A stretch of 10,957 nt of DNA from an uncultured Sutterella sp. (GTDB taxonomy: Bacteria > Pseudomonadota > Gammaproteobacteria > Burkholderiales > Burkholderiaceae_F): positions 1 to 10,957 of the forward strand of contig USCE01000029.1 in assembly GCA_900553105.1 (NCBI GenBank), given 5' to 3'. A program made the translations under genes and the position numbers. Every line of letters begins with the position of its first letter. Position 1 is the stretch's first letter. Shown here in pieces: positions 5,032 through 10,957 of this stretch. Below the pieces are notes generated by a model. That model did not search any database and was not told the DNA's origin. It was given only the letters and a program-made list of their open reading frames with translations.

Positions 5032-8000
5032 ATGCACACCATCCCCCCCCCAATAAACAAAATGTTCTATCGTTAGCCGTTGTTATTGCTCTATCATTAC
5101 CAACTCTTGCTTTATCGCAAGACTTTCAAATTGAGGATTTTCCTAATCTTGCCGATTGGACAATTGCAGGATCGGGTTCAGAAAGTTTCTCAAAACAAAA
5201 ACTTCAAACAATTTCCGGTTGGGACTCGCAGGAATACAGGCCTTTTACTTCAAGTTTTTCGATAAATGAAAACACCCTTATTTTTGCTGACGAATCGGCC
5301 ATATTTAAGCAAAAATACAACTATTTTTTTCATTCTGAAAGAAATGAAAATCTTGTATTTGACATAGGAGAGTCTACATTAAGAATCCTTAATGAATCTG
5401 ACAGAGCGCCTCAAGCCCCTGCCACTTGGAGTACAACAGTCCAATTAGAGAAAAATTCCTCGATAAGATTCGAGGGTACAGAAAATAGTACCTTGCAAGT
5501 TTCATCTCATGGAATGAGATGGGGGTATGTAGCGCCAAATGCGACATTAGAATTTGATGTAGGAAATGCTTGGTTTCAGTTTGCCACAGATGTAGGTAAT
5601 CCCGCATTCTTTCTTCAAATACAGTCAGGTGGAATAACCTCCATCAAGGCAGTTAACGACATAACGATCCTGGCAGACACAGAACTTACGGGACAAATTC
5701 CTTATGTCATCCAAAGCAATGGGAATCTCACGCTTGATGCCAAACGAATCTATATTGGAATTCAGAACGCTGATAACTCAATTGGAGGAACTAACGTAAA
5801 CAGACTTATCACCATAGAATCTGGTGGCGAACTGCACCTCGGCAGTGACAGGACTGAATTAATTTCCCTGAATGGTGCAAGAGTGGGTCTTCTGGTAAAT
5901 TCATACGTAAATGAGTTTTCGCTGAAAACAAAAAAACTTCAAATTATCGGCGATGGCCACCAAGACAGCATTGCTATCAACTACTCCAATACAGAAGTTG
6001 GAAACGAAAACTTCTACGCTCAAGAAGCCTATGTAGGAAACACATCAAAAGGGATCTCCATTAATAATGGAGCTGCTTCGATGAAGTTTGACTATTTATG
6101 GAATCTTGCCTCAACTCAATCGGTGGATGTTGAGAGCGGAGATCTTATTCTGCAAGTTAATGAGGCTGCCTACTTTGATAAAACTGTTTACGCAAAAGAC
6201 GGCTATCTCACCTTAGACGGTGGTGAATATTTAATCAATGACGCCATCATTCTTGACGCTGGCAGTCGGTTATTAGGAAATGCAAAGACATTAAAAGCCA
6301 AACAAATTCTCGCCAATGACGCCTCTTTGGTAAATATGGATACCTCCAATTTCTATATTGGCTCAAACAACGAAGACTTAGAGTACGCTTTGTCTATCTC
6401 TTCGGGATCTAAAGTGAATTTAAATACTGCCAATTCCTCAGATATCACTGTTCAAATAGAAAACGATATTGTAGTAGCAAATAAGGGCACTATTAACGCA
6501 AACTTTGCCAACGCTAATTCCCATTTTATTGGCACCGTTTTCAATCAAAGTACTGGAAATGAAAATATAAATCAGGAAAATGCCCTTTTATCGTTTAAAA
6601 ATGGGGCTTTTTGGCGAATTACCGACAATAACAGCCAAAGTGTAGATTTAACACTCAATGATGCCCAAGTCTTTCTTAATCAGTCCCGAGATGGACAAGA
6701 ATCAACACTAACGACTGGCAACGCCGTAACATTGTCGCTGAATTCTTTATCCGGAGAAAACGGATTGTTCTATCTCAGAACATCACTTCAAGAAGCGTAT
6801 GGCGACAGTATCTTGATTAAAACAGCCACCGGAAACCATAAACTTATGTTGGCCAGCTCTGGGAACAACCCGACAGAAGATTCTTTAAGGCGAGCCTTGG
6901 TTACACAGGGAAACGGAAATGCAAAATTCTCGTTAGCCAATGATGGCGGCGTCGTAGATCTTGGAAATTATGTTTACGGTTTGACTTCAACTCAAACGGA
7001 GAATGGAACAGAGTGGCACCTCACAGATCAAACTCCGCAAGAGCCTGACCCCGATCCTGAAGTTCCTAGTACTCCGGAATTATCACCATCGGCCACAGCA
7101 GTCCTAGCTGTAGCCGGCAGTGGGGCGCAAACCACTCAGTTCTTACACAGCTTGTCTGACCTTCGAAAACGCATGGGCGATATTCGCTATGGAGCTTCTG
7201 ACGGCTTATATGCAGGTGTTCGTGGAGGTAAAGATCGTCTAACCGGTTTCGCATCAACTTCATTTAAAAGTGAATACGGAGCACTTAGTCTTGGCTATGA
7301 CCGTAAATTGAGTGATCAGTGGATCCTCGGTATGTCTTTTGAAGCTATTGAAGGAGAGCAAACCGTCAAAAGCCGCGGTTATCGCGCTAGCGGCGAGGAC
7401 TCTACACAAAGCTTGAAGGGCTATGCAACTTGGTTTAATGACATTGGTTGCTACGCCGATTTCGTTGTAGGTATTAGCTATTTTGACCAAGATATCAATA
7501 CACGCATGCTAGATGGTACTAAAGTTAAAGGAAACTATGACAGCTTCGGATTCGGCGCCTCCGTCGAAGTTGGCAAAAAGTTCTCCATTGGTGCCGAAAA
7601 TGAGTGGTTCATAGAACCTCAACTGCAATTGGCCTATTTTAAAGTTCAGGGCGAAGACTTTTCTTTGAGCAATGGCATGATTGTCGAACAAAAAAATGCC
7701 GACAGTCTCACAGGTCGTTTAGGACTTGTTGTAGGTAAAACGTTTTTAAATTACGATGGCTCCGGGTATCAAATATCCGCTAAAACCGGCATCAATCACG
7801 AATTTTTACCAGACTCCGATATCTACATTAATGATGAACGCTTCTCAGGCGATACTCTCGGTACACGTGGATACTACGGTGTAGGATTTGACTGGTACGT
7901 AGATCCCAATATGAGAATCTATGCACAGGTTGAACGTGAGGAAGGATCACACTATACCGGTGAAGTTAACGCTCGAATTGGCTTGAAATATCACTTCTAG
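5032..8000 (+). CDS. Phase-variable autotransporter (type Va), OFF as sequenced
   Basis: A surface-exposed or secreted autotransporter, out of frame here. ATG 5032 (weak GAGAG seven bases upstream) meets nine C and then TAG after 14 codons. With ten C it reads 989 residues to TAG 7998-8000 with no stop. Parts (ten-C numbering): signal peptide with core VLSLAVVIALSLPTLALS and likely cleavage ALS|Q at 29/30; beta-helical passenger about 30-560, rich in Asn/Ser/Thr/Gly and without Cys; a pertactin-like autochaperone region about 563-664 (LFYLRTSL, GNHKLMLASSG, FSLANDGGVVDLGNY); proline/acid linker about 668-686; LSPSATAVLAVAGSG helix; and the beta-barrel from about 716 ending ARIGLKYHF with the terminal Phe BAM signal. 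No protease, lipase or RGD motif is seen, so an adhesin or aggregation role is the best guess. TTG 5493 is the only other possible start in the long frame but lacks a Shine-Dalgarno and would lack the signal peptide. Confidence 0.85.
5043..5051 (+). repeat. Poly-C tract (nine C), probable phase-variation switch
   Basis: Nine consecutive C directly after ATG CAC ACC AT, inside codons 4-7 of the autotransporter gene. Slipped-strand mispairing changes such tracts by one base. Nine C gives MHTIPPPINKMFYR and stop; eight or eleven C gives an immediate TAA; seven, ten or thirteen C join the signal peptide frame to the passenger and barrel. The frame from 5052 to 8000 was read codon by codon up to 5493 and has no stop. 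Confidence 0.85.
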
Positions 8001-8020
8001 AAACCTATAGAAACTTTGTC

Positions 8021-8058
8021 AAAAGCCGTTGCTCGCCATCAAAGTGGCAACGGCTTTT
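8021..8058. terminator. Bidirectional terminator between autotransporter and tilS
   Basis: AAAAGCCGTTGC (8021-8032) and GCAACGGCTTTT (8047-8058) form a perfect 12-bp inverted repeat around a 14-base loop. T runs lie on the plus-strand 3' side and, as A on the other arm, on the minus-strand 3' side. It sits 20 bases past the autotransporter stop and 21 bases past the tilS stop, and serves both converging transcripts. Confidence 0.88.
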
Positions 8059-8079
8059 GTTCATTGAATTGATAACGCA

Positions 8080-9561
8080 CTACTTTTGCATTAGCGTCAA
8101 AAGCGTCTCATCGGGCTCCCAAGTGATTACAAAGACAGGATCATCAGTAGTGGCTTGCGCCAAGTACCGCACATCCATCCCAAGACCGGCCGCCAAGATC
8201 AAGTCATCGCCATGCCACAGTAGCGGTAATTTTGGGCGGTCGAACTCCGCGATTTGCGCTTCGGCATAAAGAGCCTTTAAGTGTTTGCGCGGTCGTTGTC
8301 GGTGCACTTTAAGCTTCTCGCCGCCTTGACGGGGTCTGACCTGCCAAGCATTATCTAAAAGCACTGATAAAGGCACGCCGGCTTCTGCATCAGAGGCCTG
8401 TCGTACAACAAGTTCGCCTGCCCAACTTTTAACCGGATAGCGCCCCTCGCCTTTGAACTGAATCGACTCAAATTGCGTCTTATCTTTAACTTGCGGTTGC
8501 GACTCACGCATCACCAGCAACCCACCGTGACGCTTAATCTCATAGTGCGTGAGCTTCAGCGTGAGTTTTGTATCACTCATCGTCTCACGTGTTTGACGAA
8601 GTGCCTCGGTTAACTTCGCTCGACTTGGCGGCAGTATCCCGAAGCTTTCAATCCATGCACGAAGCACAAGTGCTTGACGTGCCGACGACAAGTGCATGAG
8701 TTTAGCGATGTCTAAAGACCTCGAAGGCCCTTCAATGCGCTTTAAGTCTTCTCGAGCATAGTCACGTAGCAGTTCTGAGGCTTGTGCCACAAGCTCCACG
8801 GAGCGCGCAGCAGCGCTTCTAAAGCCTGGACGCATCTTGTCCATGATAGGCAACACGTCATGCCGCACGGCATTTCTCAAATACGTTGTGTCCGCATTAC
8901 TTTCGTCTTCAACCCAACTGAGTTGATAAAGCTCGAGATAGCGTTCAATCAACACGCGAGGCACGTGAAGCCAAGGTCGCACGAGCGCGACGTGCTCCTC
9001 TTGACGTACCAAGGGGAAAGTGGCCAGTCCCTCAAGTCCGGCACCTCGCATCCATTGGATTAAAAAAGTCTCCAGGCGATCGTCTTCGTGGTGCGCGGTC
9101 ATTACCATGGAGGCTCCGAATGCATCAGCAGCTTTGTAGAGCGCCTGATAACGTGCTTTGCGAGCAGCCGCCTCAACGCCCTCCCCTTTCGTCTTAACCA
9201 TCACATAGGTGACCTTAAAGTCGATACCAAGCTCGGCAGCCGTTTTGCGGCAAAACCGTGCCCAGCGATTGGCATTGGGGCTTAGTGCATGGTGCACGTA
9301 AAGGGCTTGGACGGCTTCTATGGGAGAGTGGCGTTTGTTTTTCAAAACGGCTAACGCCTTAATGAGCGCCACGGAATCCCGGCCGCCGGAAAAACCCAAA
9401 AGAATGCGTGCTTTTGCGGGTTGATCAGCGGAAAAAAGGGACGGATTTTTTGTACGGCCTAAGCCCTCGTCGATGGCTAGCTTGAGCGCATCGAGCAATT
9501 TAGCTTCGACCGTACGCAGTGAATAGGTCGAAGGACTACGCTTTGACGTTATCTGTGTCAC
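8080..9561 (-). CDS. tilS: tRNA(Ile)-lysidine synthase TilS
   Basis: 493 residues. TilS uses ATP to attach lysine to C34 of tRNA-Ile(CAU), changing both codon reading (AUA) and aminoacylation identity; it is essential. The PP-loop GFSGGRDS (58-63 for SGGRDS) binds ATP, with Arg in the variable position. YVHHALSPNA (89-97), TAHHEDDRLETFLIQWMRGAG (155-175) and DESNADTTYLRNAVRHDVLP (219-238) are the other N-terminal domain signatures. Residues from about 270 form the TilS substrate-binding and C-terminal domains (GGEKLKVHRQRPRKHLKALYAEA is typical, about 406-429), longer than the 432-residue E. coli protein. The start is GTG at 9561, overlapping the last 26 bases of accA; no good Shine-Dalgarno is visible, so coupling to accA is likely. 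A TTG about 22 codons in, still before the PP-loop, is an alternative start. Confidence 0.93.
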   Translation of the reverse strand: MTQITSKRSPSTYSLRTVEAKLLDALKLAIDEGLGRTKNPSLFSADQPAKARILLGFSGGRDSVALIKALAVLKNKRHSPIEAVQALYVHHALSPNANRWARFCRKTAAELGIDFKVTYVMVKTKGEGVEAAARKARYQALYKAADAFGASMVMTAHHEDDRLETFLIQWMRGAGLEGLATFPLVRQEEHVALVRPWLHVPRVLIERYLELYQLSWVEDESNADTTYLRNAVRHDVLPIMDKMRPGFRSAAARSVELVAQASELLRDYAREDLKRIEGPSRSLDIAKLMHLSSARQALVLRAWIESFGILPPSRAKLTEALRQTRETMSDTKLTLKLTHYEIKRHGGLLVMRESQPQVKDKTQFESIQFKGEGRYPVKSWAGELVVRQASDAEAGVPLSVLLDNAWQVRPRQGGEKLKVHRQRPRKHLKALYAEAQIAEFDRPKLPLLWHGDDLILAAGLGMDVRYLAQATTDDPVFVITWEPDETLLTLMQK

Positions 9562-10648
9562 GTTGATCGTTATCTACCTTTGCGCGAGCGTGGCGCTTTT
9601 TGGAGGTCTTATCCTCGGTTGCAGGAGCAGCATCGGCAGCTTGCGCAGCCGCTTCAACCACCTTGACTTGATCGTCAAGAGCCACTTCTTCGTATTTGCC
9701 GTAAGCAAGAATTCTTTCCAAGCGACGCGAGACGAGTTCTTCAGCGCTCATGTTTTGAAAGTAGCGCATTTGATCCGTTAACGTCTTCTTTAAGCTTGCG
9801 CCCATTAATTGCGGATCACGGTGAGCGCCGCCCAATGGTTCGGACAACACACGATCGACTAAACCGAGCTCACGCAAGCGTTCGGCCGTTAACCCCAACG
9901 CTTGAGCTGCTTCACTAGCTCGGGCAGCGTCCTTCCACAAAATGGAAGCACATCCTTCTGGACTGATAACCGAATAGATCGAGTATTGAAGAATGTTAAC
10001 CATGTCAGCAACAGCAATGGCCAATGCGCCGCCCGACCCCCCTTCACCGACCACGGTGGCGATAATCGGGGTTTTCAGATGACTCATTTCGTAGAGATTG
10101 CGACCGATTGCTTCGGATTGCCCGCGCTCTTCGGCTCCAATGCCGGGATAAGCCCCCGGTGTATCAATAAACGTGAAGATGGGCAATGAGAATTTCTCTG
10201 CCAACTTCATCAAACGCAGTGCTTTGCGGTAGCCTTCGGGGCGGCTCATGCCGAAATTACGTTGCATGCGCTCTTTGGTGTCGCGACCCTTTTGGTGGCC
10301 GATCACGACCACAGGGCTACCGGCCAAACGGGCCAAACCGCCCACAATCGAAGGATCGTCCGCATAGGCCCGATCGCCGTGCAACTCATGGAAGTCGGTA
10401 AACACCATGTTGATGTAATCGAGCATATAAGGGCGTTGCGGATGACGCGCCACGAGCGAAGTTTGCCAGGGCGTGAGCTCCGCATAGGTCTTTTTTAAAA
10501 GCTCTTCGGTTTTTTGTTGCAACTGTGCAATTTCAGCCGTTAAATCCAAACGGTCTTTATCTTTGTCCTGCATCTCACGCAGTTCTTCAATTTTGTTTTG
10601 CAACTCTTCGATTTGCTTTTCGAAATCTAAAAAGACTTGTTTTGCCAT
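9536..10648 (-). CDS. accA: Acetyl-CoA carboxylase carboxyltransferase subunit alpha
   Basis: 370 residues; the E. coli protein has 319. With AccD it transfers CO2 from carboxybiotin on AccB to acetyl-CoA, giving malonyl-CoA, the committed step of fatty acid synthesis. Seen: an N-terminal coiled coil (about 8-55, EKQIEELQNKIEELR), HELHGDRAYADDPSIVGG (87-104), GHQKGRDTKER (117-127), TFIDTPGAYPGIGAEERGQ (159-177), the GEGGSGGALAI oxyanion segment (201-211) and SPEGCASILWKD (229-240). The usual end falls near RILAYGKYEE (about 312-321). Beyond it is a tail of about 50 residues, first Ala-rich (VEAAAQAADAAPA), then basic and charged (TSKKRHARAK ... DNVKA). ATG 10648 has GAGAGAA upstream. The alkA-like gene ends 20 bases before it, and tilS overlaps its 3' end, so all three look like one operon. 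Confidence 0.96.
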   Translation of the reverse strand: MAKQVFLDFEKQIEELQNKIEELREMQDKDKDRLDLTAEIAQLQQKTEELLKKTYAELTPWQTSLVARHPQRPYMLDYINMVFTDFHELHGDRAYADDPSIVGGLARLAGSPVVVIGHQKGRDTKERMQRNFGMSRPEGYRKALRLMKLAEKFSLPIFTFIDTPGAYPGIGAEERGQSEAIGRNLYEMSHLKTPIIATVVGEGGSGGALAIAVADMVNILQYSIYSVISPEGCASILWKDAARASEAAQALGLTAERLRELGLVDRVLSEPLGGAHRDPQLMGASLKKTLTDQMRYFQNMSAEELVSRRLERILAYGKYEEVALDDQVKVVEAAAQAADAAPATEDKTSKKRHARAKVDNDQRDTDNVKA

Positions 10649-10668
10649 TATGTTCTCTCAACGATGTA

Positions 10669-10920
10669 CTAGGGCGTGTTCTCAAGACTGCGCCATAAAA
10701 ACCAGGTGGCAACCGTACGGTACGGTGCCCAACGATCCGCCAACAATTTTACACGGGATTCAAACGCCTTTGATGTCATAAAATCGCGATTTTTCATCGG
10801 AAAGTACCCCCGCAAAAGCGCTAATCTGATCCCTAAATCGCCCATCGGTAACACGTCTGGGCGAACAAGGCCAAAGATTAAAAAATTCTGTGCGCTCCAA
10901 GGCCCCAGGCCCTTTACGGC
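10669..10920 (-). CDS. HhH-GPD DNA-3-methyladenine glycosylase (AlkA-like), 5'-truncated
   Basis: The C-terminal 83 residues of a base-excision repair glycosylase that removes alkylated purines. The fragment starts inside the helix-hairpin-helix (VKGLGPWSAQ, residues 2-11), which grips the DNA backbone. PDVLPMGDLGIR (21-32) carries the catalytic Asp at 28, matching the Asp of the HhH-GPD family, and the C-terminal helix reads WAPYRTVATWFLWRSL (64-79), typical of AlkA/YfjP-like enzymes. The missing N-terminal part is lost where adapter begins at 10921; the MYKRQ prefix in the same frame is adapter. The stop TAG at 10669-10671 is 20 bases from accA. In Burkholderiales I recall cysS, a glycosylase of this kind, accA and tilS in that order, so cysS probably lies just beyond the window edge. 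Confidence 0.88.
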   Translation of the reverse strand, partial: AVKGLGPWSAQNFLIFGLVRPDVLPMGDLGIRLALLRGYFPMKNRDFMTSKAFESRVKLLADRWAPYRTVATWFLWRSLENTP

Positions 10921-10957
10921 CTGTCTCTTATACACATCTCCGAGCCCACGAGACCGG
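10921..10957 (-). other. Nextera read-2 adapter (artefact)
   Basis: 10921-10939 is CTGTCTCTTATACACATCT, the reverse complement of the Tn5 mosaic end. 10940-10954 is CCGAGCCCACGAGAC, the rest of the read-2 (i7 side) adapter. The last three bases, CGG, would be the start of the index. This is not genomic sequence. Confidence 0.99.

Noticed and set aside
5080..5265. 61-codon plus-strand open frame after the poly-C tract
   Set aside because: Out-of-frame shadow of the autotransporter N-terminus with no biological features.
5493..8000. Autotransporter starting at TTG 5493
   Set aside because: No Shine-Dalgarno and no signal peptide; the coding frame clearly continues upstream to 5052 and joins an ATG if the C tract changes length.

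Overview
This window is one sequenced fragment, or a contig built from such reads, from a Gram-negative bacterium. Tn5/Nextera adapter sequence is still attached at both ends (1-21 and 10921-10957), so the two outermost genes are truncated by library preparation, not by biology. LpxH-type lipid A synthesis, an outer-membrane lipoprotein and a type Va autotransporter show an outer membrane. The minus-strand order alkA-like glycosylase, accA, tilS and a DUF4136-type lipoprotein point to Betaproteobacteria (Burkholderiales). Roughly balanced base composition together with an autotransporter would suit a gut Sutterellaceae lineage such as Parasutterella or Sutterella. That placement is inference from recalled families; no search was run.

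Left part, plus strand: the C-terminal 243 residues of peptidase T and a strong intrinsic terminator; lpxH; then a DUF4136-like lipoprotein whose stop codon overlaps (ATGA) the start of a short-chain dehydrogenase. A tRNA-Arg(ACG) gene follows with its own promoter and terminator, then an M20D amidohydrolase (IAA-amino acid/hippurate hydrolase type) with a clear sigma-70 promoter and ribosome binding site.

Middle: an A+T-richer gene for a classical autotransporter (signal peptide, beta-helical passenger, pertactin-like junction, proline-rich linker, 12-strand-type beta-barrel ending in Phe). Its first codons contain a run of nine C (5043-5051). As sequenced, the ATG at 5032 runs into a stop after 14 codons. 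With ten (or seven) C the same ATG reads through a good signal peptide and joins the long frame without a stop up to 8000, giving 989 residues with ten C. This is the signature of a phase-variable surface protein caught in the OFF state, and it is the main discovery of the window.

Right part, minus strand: alkA-like 3-methyladenine glycosylase (C-terminal fragment), accA and tilS, closely packed as an apparent operon. It converges on the autotransporter at a shared bidirectional terminator (8021-8058). The conserved housekeeping genes bracket a tRNA-linked accessory segment (M20D hydrolase plus autotransporter). No CRISPR array, insertion sequence, integrase or rRNA was seen.
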